DNA of 64,000 nucleotides from Qipengyuania qiaonensis. Its GTDB lineage: Bacteria; Pseudomonadota; Alphaproteobacteria; Sphingomonadales; Sphingomonadaceae. A program made the translations under genes and the position numbers. The notes below the pieces were generated by a model that was given only the letters and a program-made list of their open reading frames with translations, had not been told where the DNA came from and made no database searches. Below, piece by piece: positions 38,672-47,831 of this stretch. Where the stretch lies: contig NZ_JAIGNO010000002.1 of the NCBI RefSeq assembly GCF_019711515.1, forward strand, positions 434,001-498,000, written 5' to 3'. Each line of letters starts with the position of its first letter. Positions within the stretch are counted from its first letter, which is position 1.

Positions 38672-38941
38672 TCAAGCGCTTTCTGTCGCAGCCTTGGTGC
38701 CGAGATCTTCGGGAATCCGCGTGCCTTCCTTCAGATAGATGCGATTGTGTTCAATCTTGTCGACATCGTTCAACGAGAGGAAGTGATGGCTTTCGTCCCG
38801 CCTGTCCGGCTCTGAATCATTGGCGCCCCACCCCTCGCAGAAAGGGCAGGGCGCCTGGGGTTGCGGACATCGCCCGCAAAAGGGGAAACCGAACGATGTC
38901 GTTGTCCCCGCGATTGTCCTGCCGACCGGTGGCTCCGGCAA
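38672..38941 (-). CDS. Small Cys-rich hypothetical protein
   Basis: The 89-residue frame starts at a TTG. It contains four Cys in FCGRCPQPQAPCPFCEG near residues 21-36, which looks like a zinc ribbon, and a charged C-terminal half (VDKIEHNRIYLKEGTRIPED). It lies between the two ribonucleotide reductase genes on the opposite strand and is followed by the hairpin at 38605. The TTG start is weakly supported and the protein is not recognised. Confidence 0.42.
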   Translation of the reverse strand: MPEPPVGRTIAGTTTSFGFPFCGRCPQPQAPCPFCEGWGANDSEPDRRDESHHFLSLNDVDKIEHNRIYLKEGTRIPEDLGTKAATESA

Positions 38942-39070
38942 CAGGACCGTCTTTTATCGAAACCGGTCTCCAGCCCGCGGGTTCCTGCGGTTCGTCGCAT
39001 ATTTACCGCAATTTCTGCCGGTCTTATCCCCGCCGAATCGATACCTCTTGCCTTCGAATCCGCGCTCTGA

Positions 39071-39086
39071 TTCACTATATGAGTCG
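39071..39086. promoter_or_regulatory. NrdR-type box upstream of nrdB
   Basis: TTCACTATATGAGTCG resembles the NrdR box and shares the GATTCACTAT core with the box ahead of nrdA. It lies 28 bases before the nrdB ATG and overlaps the expected promoter region. Confidence 0.6.
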
Positions 39087-39113
39087 TTCACGCGAAAACC
39101 GGAGATCCACAAG

Positions 39114-40178
39114 ATGTCGTTGCTCGAAGCCCGCAAGACCTACAAGCCCTTCGAGTACCCTTGGGCCTACGAGTTCTGGAAGCGTCAGCAGCAGGTCCAC
39201 TGGCTGCCCGAAGAAGTGCCGCTGGGCGAGGATTGCCGCGACTGGGCGCAGAAGCTGTCCGAGCATGAGCGCAACCTGCTCACGCAGATCTTCCGCTTCT
39301 TCACCCAGGCCGATGTCGAGGTGCAGGATTGCTATCACGATAAATATGGCCGCGTGTTCAAGCCGACCGAGATCAAGATGATGCTGACCGCCTTCAGCAA
39401 CATGGAAACGGTCCACATCGCCGCTTATTCGCACCTGCTCGACACCATCGGCATGCCCGAAAGCGAATACGGCATGTTCCTCGAATACGAGGAAATGAAG
39501 GACAAGCACGACTATCTGCAGGAATTCGGCGTAGACAGCGATGAGGATATCGCCCGCACGCTGGCCATGTTCGGTGGCTTTACCGAAGGGCTGCAGCTCT
39601 TCGCCAGCTTCGCCATGCTGATGAACTTTCCGCGCTTCAACAAGATGAAGGGCATGGGCCAGATCGTCAGCTGGTCGGTCCGCGACGAAAGCCTGCATTG
39701 CGAAGGCATCACCCGCCTGTTCCACGAATTCGTGCGGGAGCGCGATTGCCTGACCAAATCGGTCAAGGAAGACATCATGGACATGTGCCAGAAAACGGTG
39801 CGGCTGGAAGATGCCTTCATCGACCTCGCCTTCGAAGATGGTCCTGTGCCGGGCATGACCGCCAAGGAGATCAAGCGCTACATCCGCTATATCGCCGACT
39901 GGCGGCTGGGCCAGTTGGGCCTCCAGCCGATCTATATGATCGACGATCACCCGCTCCCCTGGCTCGCCCCGCTGCTGAACGGGGTGGAGCACGCCAACTT
40001 CTTCGAAACCCGCGCCACCGAATATTCGAAGGGCGCGACCCGCGGCAACTGGAACGACGTGTGGTCGAGCTTCGACAAGCGCAAGAAAGCCAAGGCCGCG
40101 AACGAGGAAGAGGCCGAGGATGACGGCCCGGGCCTGTTCGGGGACGATGCGGACAGCGGGAGCGTGGCGGCGGAGTAG
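39114..40178 (+). CDS. nrdB: Ribonucleoside-diphosphate reductase, small (beta) subunit
   Basis: The ATG at 39114 follows a GGAGA site and gives 354 residues. Iron ligands and the radical tyrosine are visible in FSNMETVHIAAYSHLL (Glu-x2-His-x3-Tyr). Other ligands lie in VEVQDCYHDK and in the WSVRDESLHCEG segment. It carries the diferric centre and tyrosyl radical used by NrdA, so this is a class Ia-type enzyme. The C-terminal tail is acidic (EEEAEDDGPGLFGDDADS) and ends with the part that docks on NrdA. Confidence 0.95.
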   Translation: MSLLEARKTYKPFEYPWAYEFWKRQQQVHWLPEEVPLGEDCRDWAQKLSEHERNLLTQIFRFFTQADVEVQDCYHDKYGRVFKPTEIKMMLTAFSNMETVHIAAYSHLLDTIGMPESEYGMFLEYEEMKDKHDYLQEFGVDSDEDIARTLAMFGGFTEGLQLFASFAMLMNFPRFNKMKGMGQIVSWSVRDESLHCEGITRLFHEFVRERDCLTKSVKEDIMDMCQKTVRLEDAFIDLAFEDGPVPGMTAKEIKRYIRYIADWRLGQLGLQPIYMIDDHPLPWLAPLLNGVEHANFFETRATEYSKGATRGNWNDVWSSFDKRKKAKAANEEEAEDDGPGLFGDDADSGSVAAE

Positions 40179-40322
40179 CGCTGAATTTTCTCGCCAAGCA
40201 TGGCTTGAACGGACTTTTCGAGAGCGCTCTCCAATAAGCAGTCGTAACGGCCTAGTTTCGGAACCCCCGCCTGCGGTATGCATTTACCGAAGCAACCCCA
40301 AACTAAGCTGCTGGAGTTCGCC

Positions 40323-40586
40323 ATGCGTTTCCGACCCCGTTCGCTTGTTGCCGCCATCGCTTTGCCGATCGCGATCTGCGCCTGTAGCAGCGATGCGCCC
40401 GAGCCAGCCGAAGAACCCGAACTGGGCGACACTGGCTCCGACATCACCGGGCCGGAAATTGAGGAAGCGGTTCCTGGCGTCGAAGCTGCCGCCCCCGAGG
40501 GCGAAACGCCGAATACGGCAGGTTTCGAAGATGGCGAGAATGCCGAATACGCCGAACCGGACGATCCCGAGGAAGAGCGTCCGTAG
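40323..40586 (+). CDS. Small acidic lipoprotein
   Basis: The ATG at 40323 gives 87 residues. A lipoprotein signal is seen in SLVAAIALPIAICACSSDAP. The mature part is almost all Glu, Asp, Pro and Ala (EPAEEPELGDTGSDITGPEI) and probably disordered. No family is known. It may be a surface or periplasmic charged tether. Confidence 0.6.
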   Translation: MRFRPRSLVAAIALPIAICACSSDAPEPAEEPELGDTGSDITGPEIEEAVPGVEAAAPEGETPNTAGFEDGENAEYAEPDDPEEERP

Positions 40587-40868
40587 CAACTGAAGTGCCC
40601 GTGCAACGGATCTTGTCCGTTGTCGCCCGGTTTCCACAATGTCTGACAAAGCTCGCGGTCATAAAGCGGCGCAGAGCACGACGATCATTGCCCACCCTGC
40701 GATGATCAACGTCCTTTCTGCCTTGGAAAATCTCGCTTCCCTCCCTCTTTCGACAGGCTGAGTCCGAGCGCAAAGACCGTCCGTCCACGCGCCGATGGCG
40801 GAAAACACCAATCGCTCCGCCGCGACTCGGTTTAGGCAGGACATTGCTTGCGAAGGGAGGATTCGGCG
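40587..40868. other. Intergenic region with no recognised gene
   Basis: It spans about 280 bases between the acidic lipoprotein and DUF1294 genes. No RNA, repeat or terminator was recognised, apart from the GGGAGG ribosome site at its right end. Confidence 0.5.
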
Positions 40869-41219
40869 GTGTCTGGAATGCAGTCGCTCGGGCTTGCGAT
40901 AAGCTATCTGATCGCGATCAATCTCGCGACGTTGCTGGTCCTCGGCCTCGACAAGATCCTGGCCGCGAAGGGCGGCTGGCGGGTTCCGGAAGCGGTGCTG
41001 GTCCTGTTCGTGATCTTCGGCGGTATCGGCGGCGCGGTGGCGGGCCGCACGCTGTTCCGTCACAGGACGCGGCGCTCCTCCTTCACGGCCCGGCTATGGA
41101 CCGGCGCGGTCATTAGCCTGTGCTGCGTTGGCTCGCTGGCGGCCATGTCGACGTCGCTCGTCCCGCCCCATCCAGAGGAAGAACCGCGATCCGCCGTAGC
41201 ACTGGCGCAGGCGCGCTAG
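40869..41219 (+). CDS. DUF1294-family membrane protein
   Basis: The GTG at 40869 lies 8 bases after a GGGAGG site and gives 116 residues. Three hydrophobic helices are predicted. The DUF1294 pattern is visible: DKILAAKGGWRVPEAVLVL, then GGIGGAVAGRTLFRHRTRRS. Function of the family is unknown. The C-terminal extension after the last helix is Pro/Glu-rich. Confidence 0.8.
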   Translation: MSGMQSLGLAISYLIAINLATLLVLGLDKILAAKGGWRVPEAVLVLFVIFGGIGGAVAGRTLFRHRTRRSSFTARLWTGAVISLCCVGSLAAMSTSLVPPHPEEEPRSAVALAQAR

Positions 41220-41317
41220 TCAGCCGGAAACCGGGTGGGGGCACGCCCTCGCGCGTCCGGGGAACTGCCTCCCAAATCCATTTTCCTACAACGCTGAAAC
41301 CTGCTCCACCCTGCCGG

Positions 41318-41776
41318 ATGAAGCAGTATCCTCCCCCGCCACCCCGCGCTTTGCCGGTCACCCGGCGGCGTATCCCCGCATTCCATCCCGTGCCTCTCAG
41401 CCCGCGCAGCGATGGCTGGACGCATGAACGCCAGGCGCAGTTCATCGGCTGTCTTGCCGAATCGCGCTCGGTCCTGGCCGCGTGCCGCCGGATTTCGATG
41501 GGCCGTGAAAGCGCCTATCGCCTGCGCAAGCGGCCCGGCGCAGCGGGCTTTGCCGCGGCGTGGGATGCGGCGCTGGGCAAGCGGCACAAGCCGGTCGACC
41601 TGTCCTCCGCCAAGTCCACAGGGCTCGATGCCGCGACACGTTACCACTCCGGCCTGTTGCAGGTGGTGATGGATGCCGGGCGTTTCGTCGCAATCCGGCG
41701 GAAAGCCGATCATTCCGCGCATCTCCAGCATCTCGCGCAGCTCGACCGCGCCTGCGCCAAGATCGGCTGGAGCTGA
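41318..41776 (+). CDS. Sphingomonadales-type HTH-like hypothetical protein
   Basis: The ATG at 41318 gives 152 residues. A helix-turn-helix-like segment runs over TLAESRSV-type residues (QAQFIGCLAESRSVLAACRR then ISMGRESAYRLRKRPGA, about 36-72). The following FAAAWDAALG is common in a family seen in this order, often near phage or mobile terminase-like HTH proteins. It may bind DNA. A more exact role is not known. Confidence 0.6.
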   Translation: MKQYPPPPPRALPVTRRRIPAFHPVPLSPRSDGWTHERQAQFIGCLAESRSVLAACRRISMGRESAYRLRKRPGAAGFAAAWDAALGKRHKPVDLSSAKSTGLDAATRYHSGLLQVVMDAGRFVAIRRKADHSAHLQHLAQLDRACAKIGWS

Positions 41777-41901
41777 GGGAAAGTCACAGTTTCTAAAATC
41801 CGATCGAGCGGTCCGCGAAAGGCCACAGATGAGGGCGCGTCTGCTGGCTGCGGACAATCGTCGACCTTGTCGGTTCGCCGGGCGGGATCGGACATGCAAA
41901 A

Positions 41902-41928
41902 GGGGCGGCGGGATGGACCCGCCGCCCC
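41902..41928 (-). terminator. Rho-independent terminator after the acidic secreted protein gene
   Basis: GGGGCGGCGGG and CCCGCCGCCCC form a perfect 11-base-pair stem around a 5-base loop. On the minus strand it is followed by TTTTGCATG. It lies 64 bases past the stop of the leftward gene at 41992. Confidence 0.8.
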
Positions 41929-41991
41929 CGGTGCGGCCGTAAGGCAGGGCTAGGAGGGGATCACCTGCCCCGGCCGATCGAGGTCGGGACT

Positions 41992-42333
41992 TCAGCCCTC
42001 GGGCTCGTCGACCTCGGCTTCGGTTTCGACGTCCGCATCGGCGTCCGGAGTGTCGACTTCGGCGCTGGCTTCGGCCTCAGTTTCGGTGTCGGTCGTGTCA
42101 TCGGCCATGTCGGTAGTGGTTTCGACCGTTTCTTCGCTTTCCGTCATGGTGCTGTCGGGCGTGTCGGCCATGCTGTCGATCGCCTCTTCGGTCGTGCCGG
42201 TCGGCGGCACGGTTTCGACGGTGGCACCCGTGGTCGCGTCGACGGCGCCATTGGCGGGCTCGGTGACCTGAGCGGTGGCGGCAGTGGCGCCGGTGGTGAC
42301 GAGAAGGGCAGCAGCAATCGCAGTAAGTTTCAT
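41992..42333 (-). CDS. Secreted acidic low-complexity protein
   Basis: The ATG at 42333 gives 113 residues. A Sec signal peptide (MKLTAIAAALLVTTGATAAT) precedes a mature part made of Thr, Glu, Asp, Val and Ala runs (TESEETVETTTDMADDTTDT). It is almost certainly disordered and strongly negative. A cation-binding or surface role is conceivable. A good terminator follows, so it is an independent unit. Confidence 0.65.
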   Translation of the reverse strand: MKLTAIAAALLVTTGATAATAQVTEPANGAVDATTGATVETVPPTGTTEEAIDSMADTPDSTMTESEETVETTTDMADDTTDTETEAEASAEVDTPDADADVETEAEVDEPEG

Positions 42334-42536
42334 GATTTCAGACCTTAATAACATTCCTCAAGAACTCCGATACGAACGGCCCGAAAGCTGGCTCCCGTAA
42401 ATGCGCCGGATGGTTCTTCCTGTTTGTCGGGACGAGCGCGTTCATCTGCCGTTTATCCCGCGTTCATCTGATCGGCGAGTTTCCTTGCGGGCGTATTCCT
42501 TTGCCTCGCGCGCGCCGCGCGGCTAATCGCGTCGCG

Positions 42537-43433
42537 ATGACCGACGCACCCGATATCCACGCCAAGGCCGAAACGCTGATCGAGGCGCTGCCCTATTTCC
42601 AGCGCTATGCGGGCCGGAGCTTCGTGGTGAAATATGGCGGCAACGCCATGGGTGACGAACGCGCTGCGCGCGAGTTTGCCGAGGATGTCGTGCTGCTGAA
42701 GGCCGTGGGCATCAATCCGGTAGTCGTCCATGGCGGCGGCCCGCAGATCGGCGCCATGCTCGAAAAGCTGGGCGTGGAGACGACCTTCGTCGACGGCCTG
42801 CGCGTCACCGACAAGCAGACCGCCGATGTCGCGGAAATGGTCCTGTCGGGCGCGATCAACAAGGCGATCGTCGGCTCGATCGCTCGCGCGGGCGGCAAGG
42901 CCATCGGCATTTCAGGCAAGGATGGCGGCCTCGTCACGGCGACCAAGCTGCAGCGCACGCAGAAGGACCCCGACAGCAATATCGAGAAGGCACTCGATCT
43001 GGGCTTCGTCGGAGAGCCGTCGCGGATCGACACCACCATCATCGAGACGGTGACCGGTGCGGGCATGATCCCGGTCGTCGCGCCGATCGGCGTGGGCGAA
43101 GACGGGCATACCTACAACATCAATGCCGACACCATGGCCGGCGCGCTCGCCGCCGCACTGGGTGCGGCCCGCCTGTTGCTGCTGACCGACGTGTCGGGCG
43201 TGCTCGACAAGCAGGGCAATCTCCTCACCGACCTGACCCCGGCCGACATCTGGCGACTGCGCGATGACGGGACGATCTCGGGCGGGATGATCCCCAAGCT
43301 CGAAACATGCGTGCAGGCGGTGGAATCGGGCTGCGAAGCGGCTGTCGTGCTCGACGGCCGCGTGCCGCATGCGATGCTGCTCGAATTCTTCACCGCGCGC
43401 GGGGCGGGTACGCTGGTAGCGAAAGGTCGGTAA
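42537..43433 (+). CDS. argB: N-acetylglutamate kinase
   Basis: The ATG at 42537 gives 298 residues. The amino-acid kinase core is clear: [20 protein letters not shown] near residue 29, [18 protein letters not shown] near 64, and the terminal [20 protein letters not shown] region. It phosphorylates N-acetylglutamate in arginine synthesis. The arginine-sensing N-terminal helix (about 1-20) suggests feedback inhibition. It leads a rightward run with YggT and folD. Confidence 0.95.
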   Translation: MTDAPDIHAKAETLIEALPYFQRYAGRSFVVKYGGNAMGDERAAREFAEDVVLLKAVGINPVVVHGGGPQIGAMLEKLGVETTFVDGLRVTDKQTADVAEMVLSGAINKAIVGSIARAGGKAIGISGKDGGLVTATKLQRTQKDPDSNIEKALDLGFVGEPSRIDTTIIETVTGAGMIPVVAPIGVGEDGHTYNINADTMAGALAAALGAARLLLLTDVSGVLDKQGNLLTDLTPADIWRLRDDGTISGGMIPKLETCVQAVESGCEAAVVLDGRVPHAMLLEFFTARGAGTLVAKGR

Positions 43434-43513
43434 CCTGTCGGTCGGGGGTGGCGCGGGGCGTGTTGCGCTTGTAGGACGCATCCTAAGACCAAAGCCAAGG
43501 GAACGCTCCGACA

Positions 43514-43804
43514 ATGCAGGCGCTCAGCACCGTTTACCAGATCATCTCCATGCTCACCAATGTGCTGGTGATGCTGATCATCATCCAGTTCATCATCGGG
43601 CTGCTGTTCGCCTTCAACGTCGTGAACCGGTCGAACGAGTTTCTCTCCAGCTTCTATATGGCGATCAACCGGTTCCTCGAACCCGTGTTGCGGCCGATCC
43701 GCAATCTCCTGCCCAATACCGGCGCGATCGACTTTTCGCCGCTGGTGCTGATCATTCTGCTCAACATCGTTCTCATCGTCCTCGGTAATGTGATCTACAG
43801 CTGA
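43514..43804 (+). CDS. YggT-family membrane protein
   Basis: The 96-residue product has two membrane helices (about 8-32 and 73-95) around the conserved [20 protein letters not shown] motif, typical of YggT (Ycf19-like). The family is linked to membrane protein organisation and osmotic tolerance. Its stop and the folD ATG overlap as TGATG, so the two are coupled. Confidence 0.88.
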   Translation: MQALSTVYQIISMLTNVLVMLIIIQFIIGLLFAFNVVNRSNEFLSSFYMAINRFLEPVLRPIRNLLPNTGAIDFSPLVLIILLNIVLIVLGNVIYS

Positions 43805-44700
43805 TGACGGCCGAGGCGATCGACGGGAAAGCCTTCGCCGCGAAGCTGCGCGAGCGGGTGGGTGAGCAGGCCACGCGATTCGAGAGCGAGACCGGGCGCA
43901 AGGCCGGCCTTGCCGTGGTGCTCGTCGGCGAAGATCCCGCGAGCCAGGTTTACGTGCGGAGCAAGAACAAGGCGACGCTCGCCGCCAATATGGAAAGCTT
44001 CGAGCATCGCCTGCCCGCGGATACCTCTGAAGCTGATCTGCTGGCGCTGGTCGACGGGCTCAATACCGATCCCGCAGTCGACGGTATTCTCGTACAGTTG
44101 CCCTTGCCCGACCACCTCGACGAACAGGCGGTTATCGCTGCGATTAGCCCCGACAAGGACGTCGATGGCTTCCATGTGACCAACGCCGGCAGGTTGGCCG
44201 TCGGCCAAAGCGGCTTCGTGCCATGCACTCCGCTCGGCTGCATGATGTTGCTGACCGAACGGTTGGGCGATCTCTCGGGCCTCGAGGCAGTCGTGATCGG
44301 CCGCTCGAACATCGTCGGCAAACCGATGGCGCAGCTGCTGCTCGATGCCAATGCGACCGTCACCATCGCGCACAGCCGCACGAAGGACCTGCCCGCCGTG
44401 GTCAAGCGTGCGGATATCGTGGTCGCCGCCGTGGGCCGGGCCGAAATGGTCAAGGGCGAATGGCTGAAAGACGGTGCCACGGTGATCGATGTCGGGATCA
44501 ACCGCCTCCCGCCCGAGCCGGGTGCGGAGAAGGGGCGCCTTGTCGGCGATGTCGATTATGCCGACGCACAGCGCGTCGCTGCGGCAATCACCCCCGTTCC
44601 CGGCGGTGTCGGGCCGATGACGATCGCCGTGTTGCTCCGGAACACGCTGTTCGCCGCCTATCGCAATGAGGGTCTGGACCTGCCGAAGGGTGCGCTGTGA
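43804..44700 (+). CDS. folD: Bifunctional methylenetetrahydrofolate dehydrogenase/cyclohydrolase
   Basis: The product has 298 residues. The motifs [20 protein letters not shown] with the catalytic Lys, [12 protein letters not shown], and the NADP-binding [17 protein letters not shown] are FolD signatures. [19 protein letters not shown] lies near the C-terminus. It interconverts methylene- and formyl-tetrahydrofolate for one-carbon metabolism. The next lipoprotein gene starts at GTGA over its stop. Confidence 0.96.
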   Translation: MTAEAIDGKAFAAKLRERVGEQATRFESETGRKAGLAVVLVGEDPASQVYVRSKNKATLAANMESFEHRLPADTSEADLLALVDGLNTDPAVDGILVQLPLPDHLDEQAVIAAISPDKDVDGFHVTNAGRLAVGQSGFVPCTPLGCMMLLTERLGDLSGLEAVVIGRSNIVGKPMAQLLLDANATVTIAHSRTKDLPAVVKRADIVVAAVGRAEMVKGEWLKDGATVIDVGINRLPPEPGAEKGRLVGDVDYADAQRVAAAITPVPGGVGPMTIAVLLRNTLFAAYRNEGLDLPKGAL

Positions 44701-45398
44701 GGTTTGCGATCGCTCTGCTCGCCCTCGGCCTTGCCGCCTGCGCATCGGGGCCTGGGCCACGCGGCAATTATGCGCGCATGCTCAAGCCGACGGCAAATCC
44801 GTCCAAGGTTGTGGCCACCGAACTCGCCTTTGCCCGCGCGGCGCAGGAGGACGGGCAGTGGACCGCCTTTCGCGAATATGCCGACGAAAGCGGTGCGATG
44901 TTCGTGCCCGAGCCGGTTACTGCGCGTGACTGGCTGAAGGAGCAGGCGAACCCGCCGCAAGCGGTGCGATGGCAGCCCCACCACGTATGGTCGAGCTGCG
45001 ATGGCTCGCTGGCGGTGACGCGGGGCGCATGGCAGCGTAGCGACGGATCGACCGGCTATTTCACCACCGTCTGGCAGCGGCGGCAGGATGGAGAGTATCG
45101 CTGGACGCTCGATCAGGGCGACGCTCTCGAAACACCGCTCGAAGCGCCCGAATTCGTCCGCACCGATATTGCCGAATGTCCCGAACGGGGCATGGCCGCG
45201 GACCTGCGCGCTCAAGCCGAACAATCGCGCCCTGCCGCCGGGGGAACCTATTTCGACCAGGTTAGCACCGACAGCAGCCTCTTTCTCACATTCGTCGTAT
45301 CGCCCGATCTGTCGCGGCACTGGAAGCTGATGCTGCACAAGGACGGTGCGATGATCGATGCGATGTCCGGTACCGTCGCAGCGCCCGAGGCGGATTGA
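44697..45398 (+). CDS. Lipoprotein of unknown function
   Basis: The GTG at 44697 overlaps the folD stop. The 233-residue product has a lipoprotein signal ([20 protein letters not shown]). The folded part contains [20 protein letters not shown] and [20 protein letters not shown], which recalls SnoaL/NTF2-like folds. I know no function. It is cotranscribed with folD and marC. Confidence 0.72.
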   Translation: MRFAIALLALGLAACASGPGPRGNYARMLKPTANPSKVVATELAFARAAQEDGQWTAFREYADESGAMFVPEPVTARDWLKEQANPPQAVRWQPHHVWSSCDGSLAVTRGAWQRSDGSTGYFTTVWQRRQDGEYRWTLDQGDALETPLEAPEFVRTDIAECPERGMAADLRAQAEQSRPAAGGTYFDQVSTDSSLFLTFVVSPDLSRHWKLMLHKDGAMIDAMSGTVAAPEAD

Positions 45399-45399
45399 G

Positions 45400-46041
45400 A
45401 TGACGGCCCTGTTCATTTCCGCCTTCATCACGCTGTTCGTGGTGATCGATCCGCCGGGCTGTGCGCCGATCTATGCCGGACTGACGAATGGAGCGACGAG
45501 CGCCCAGCGCCGGATCATGGCGATCCGCGCCTGCGCGATCGCCCTCTTGATCCTGCTGGTGTTCGCGCTGTTCGGCGAGGATCTGCTCGGCGCACTGCAT
45601 ATCGAGCTCGACAGCTTCCGGATCGCCGGCGGTCTGATGCTGTTCTGGATCGCCTTCGAGATGGTCTTCGAGAAACGGACCCAGCGGCGCGAAGAACGGG
45701 CGGAGAAGGTCGCTGCCACGCCGGAGGTCGAGGACGTCTCGGTGTTTCCCATGGCGATACCGATGCTCGCCGGACCGGGGGCGATTGCGGCAATCATGCT
45801 GTTGATGAACGAAGCGCAGGGGCTGGAGCAGACTTTCGTCGTGCTCGGTGCTCTGCTTGCGGTGCTGATCATCACCATGCTGGCGCTGATGGCGGCAGGC
45901 CCGATCATGCGCCTTTTTGGCGACAAGGTGGAAGCGGCCATTACGCGGGTTCTGGGTGTGCTGCTGGCGGCGCTTGCCGCACAATATGTGATCGACGGTC
46001 TGCGCAACAGTTTCGGGCTGGTCTCCGCTACTGTAGCGTAA
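45400..46041 (+). CDS. MarC-family integral membrane protein
   Basis: The ATG at 45400, one base after the lipoprotein stop, gives 213 residues and six predicted helices. FITLFVVIDPPGCAPIYAGL at the N-terminus and FPMAIPMLAGPGAIAAIMLL in the middle are MarC hallmarks. The family's transport function is unsettled; it is not a proven drug exporter. It converges on the LON-domain gene with overlapping ends (46028-46041). Confidence 0.88.
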   Translation: MTALFISAFITLFVVIDPPGCAPIYAGLTNGATSAQRRIMAIRACAIALLILLVFALFGEDLLGALHIELDSFRIAGGLMLFWIAFEMVFEKRTQRREERAEKVAATPEVEDVSVFPMAIPMLAGPGAIAAIMLLMNEAQGLEQTFVVLGALLAVLIITMLALMAAGPIMRLFGDKVEAAITRVLGVLLAALAAQYVIDGLRNSFGLVSATVA

Positions 46042-46639
46042 CGATTTCGTCCCCGTCGTCGCGCAGGGCGAAGAACTGCATCAGCTGCACCATCAGTTCG
46101 CAGCGCTCGGCCAGGTTCGGAGCTTCCAAGAGCGCCTGCTTGCTGGCTGCATCGAACGGCGCGATCTGGGCGACGCCGTTGATCAGAGTTTCGTCGTCGA
46201 GCCGGGCGACCGATTCCCAATCGACCGAATAGCCCTGCATGTCGGCGAAGCGCCGCGCCTCGAATTCGAAGCCGGCGCGCTCGACGCTGGACAGGACTTC
46301 ATCCTGCGGGTCGTCGATCAACTCGGCTTCCACCTGCCGGAAGGAGGTGGTGACATCCAGCTCGCGCAGAACGCGAAAGCGAGCCTCGCCATCGAGCACG
46401 ATATTGTATCGCCCATCTTCCAGCGCCTCGACATCGCCGATCCGCCCCAGGCAGCCGATCCCATACAGCGGAGCGCCATCTTTCGACTTATGCGGCTGGA
46501 TCATGCCGATCAGCCGATCCTTCGCGAGCGCGCTGCCGACGAGGTCGCGATAGCGTCGCTCGAAAATGTGCAACGGCAGTTGCAGTCCGGGGAACAGGAT
46601 CGCGCCGGGCAAAGGAAATATGGACAGGCGGATGCTCAA
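46028..46639 (-). CDS. LON peptidase N-terminal domain protein
   Basis: The TTG at 46639 gives 203 residues; longer starts would run into the upstream thioredoxin gene. The N-terminus SIRLSIFPLPGAILFPGLQL with PLHIFERRYRDL is the LON substrate-binding fold. The ATPase and protease domains are absent. Such stand-alone proteins are common in alphaproteobacteria. It follows the thioredoxin gene by eight bases, so the two may act together in protein quality control. Confidence 0.85.
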   Translation of the reverse strand: MSIRLSIFPLPGAILFPGLQLPLHIFERRYRDLVGSALAKDRLIGMIQPHKSKDGAPLYGIGCLGRIGDVEALEDGRYNIVLDGEARFRVLRELDVTTSFRQVEAELIDDPQDEVLSSVERAGFEFEARRFADMQGYSVDWESVARLDDETLINGVAQIAPFDAASKQALLEAPNLAERCELMVQLMQFFALRDDGDEIVTLQ

Positions 46640-46647
46640 GTCTCGAC

Positions 46648-47559
46648 CTATCCGAAGAGGAGCCTGGACAGGCGGCGGCGGGTGGCGACGACCCACGGAT
46701 CCTCGAGACCGACAGCCTCGAAGATTTGCAGCAGCTTGGCCTTGGGGGCGCCCTCGTTCCACTCGCGATCAGCTTCGAACATGGCGAGCAGTTCCTCTGC
46801 TGCGGCATCGCGCTGGCCAGCGGCAAAGGCTGCTTCGGCATAGTCATATCGCGCCTGCATGTCGCCGCTGGCTGCTTGCTCCTTCAGCGCGGCCAGTTCG
46901 CTATCGTCGACCTTGTTGCCGGCCAGTTCAAGTGCGCTCCTGGCCTGCTCGATCTGCGGGTCGGTGGCGATGGCTGGATTGGTTTCGGCCGCCGCGAGCG
47001 CGGCCTGTGCCTGTTCCACATGCCCGGCCTGCACCAACGCGCGGACAAGACCGACATGTGCCGCCGCATCGTTCGGCGCCATCTGGACGACCTGATCGAA
47101 AATGCCGGCCGCGCGCTCCGCATCGCCTTCGGCCAGGATTTGTTCGGCCATGGTCACGAACTGCGAGACGTCCTGTTCAGGCTGGGGGCTCTGTTCTGCT
47201 CCGGCCTCGACGGGCAATTGCGCGAGGATCTGGTCCAGCGTTTGCTTCATTTGCGTTTCGCTGCGCGCATTCGTCAGGTCGGCTACCGGTTGGCCCTGGA
47301 ACAGCGCATAGACCGTGGGGATCGACTGCACCTGAAACTGCGCAGCAATGAACTTTTCCTCGTCGACATCGATCTTCTTCAGCACCACGCCTTTGTCGGC
47401 ATATTCGGCGGCGACCTTCTCCAGCATCGGGGCGAGAGCCTTGCACGGGCCGCACCAGTCGGCGTGGAAATCGAGGATCACGAGCTTGGTCATCGATGGT
47501 TCGACGACGTCGGTCTTGAAGCGTTCGACCGCTTTCTGTTCATCCATGCTCAGGCCCAT
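46648..47559 (-). CDS. Thioredoxin-TPR protein (CnoX/YbbN-like)
   Basis: The ATG at 47559 gives 303 residues; an upstream GTG at 47589 adds ten. The N-terminal thioredoxin fold carries DFHADWCGPCKALAPML with the CxxC active site near residue 37. A C-terminal half of helical TPR-like repeats follows (about 140-300). This matches the CnoX holdase family, which protects proteins from oxidation and hands them to GroEL. Unlike E. coli CnoX, the CGPC pair is intact, so redox activity is likely. Confidence 0.9.
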   Translation of the reverse strand: MGLSMDEQKAVERFKTDVVEPSMTKLVILDFHADWCGPCKALAPMLEKVAAEYADKGVVLKKIDVDEEKFIAAQFQVQSIPTVYALFQGQPVADLTNARSETQMKQTLDQILAQLPVEAGAEQSPQPEQDVSQFVTMAEQILAEGDAERAAGIFDQVVQMAPNDAAAHVGLVRALVQAGHVEQAQAALAAAETNPAIATDPQIEQARSALELAGNKVDDSELAALKEQAASGDMQARYDYAEAAFAAGQRDAAAEELLAMFEADREWNEGAPKAKLLQIFEAVGLEDPWVVATRRRLSRLLFG

Positions 47560-47756
47560 GCTCGCCACGTAAATCCACCTTTCGATCACAAAATCCGGTC
47601 AGCCCCATGTGGGCATTGGGCGCCAAATGTGAAGGAGCGTATGCCCATCTGCAAGGGCTGCAAAAATTCTGTAAGTTTCGGCTTGCGGCTTTTCCGGGCC
47701 GCTGCTAGTTGGCCGCCTCCCCATCGGAGCCGCAAGGTTTCCAAGAACGCCAGTGA

Positions 47757-47831
47757 GCGGGCGTAGCTCAGGGGTAGAGCACAACCTTGCCAAGGTTGGG
47801 GTCGGGCGTTCGAATCGCCTCGCCCGCTCCA
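47757..47831 (+). tRNA. tRNA-Gly (anticodon GCC)
   Basis: The acceptor arms GCGGGCG and CGCCCGC pair fully, followed by T and an encoded CCA. The D arm GCTC-AGGGGTA-GAGC, the anticodon stem CAACC/GGTTG around TTGCCAA, and the TTCGAAT T-loop are all present. The anticodon is GCC. Confidence 0.96.
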
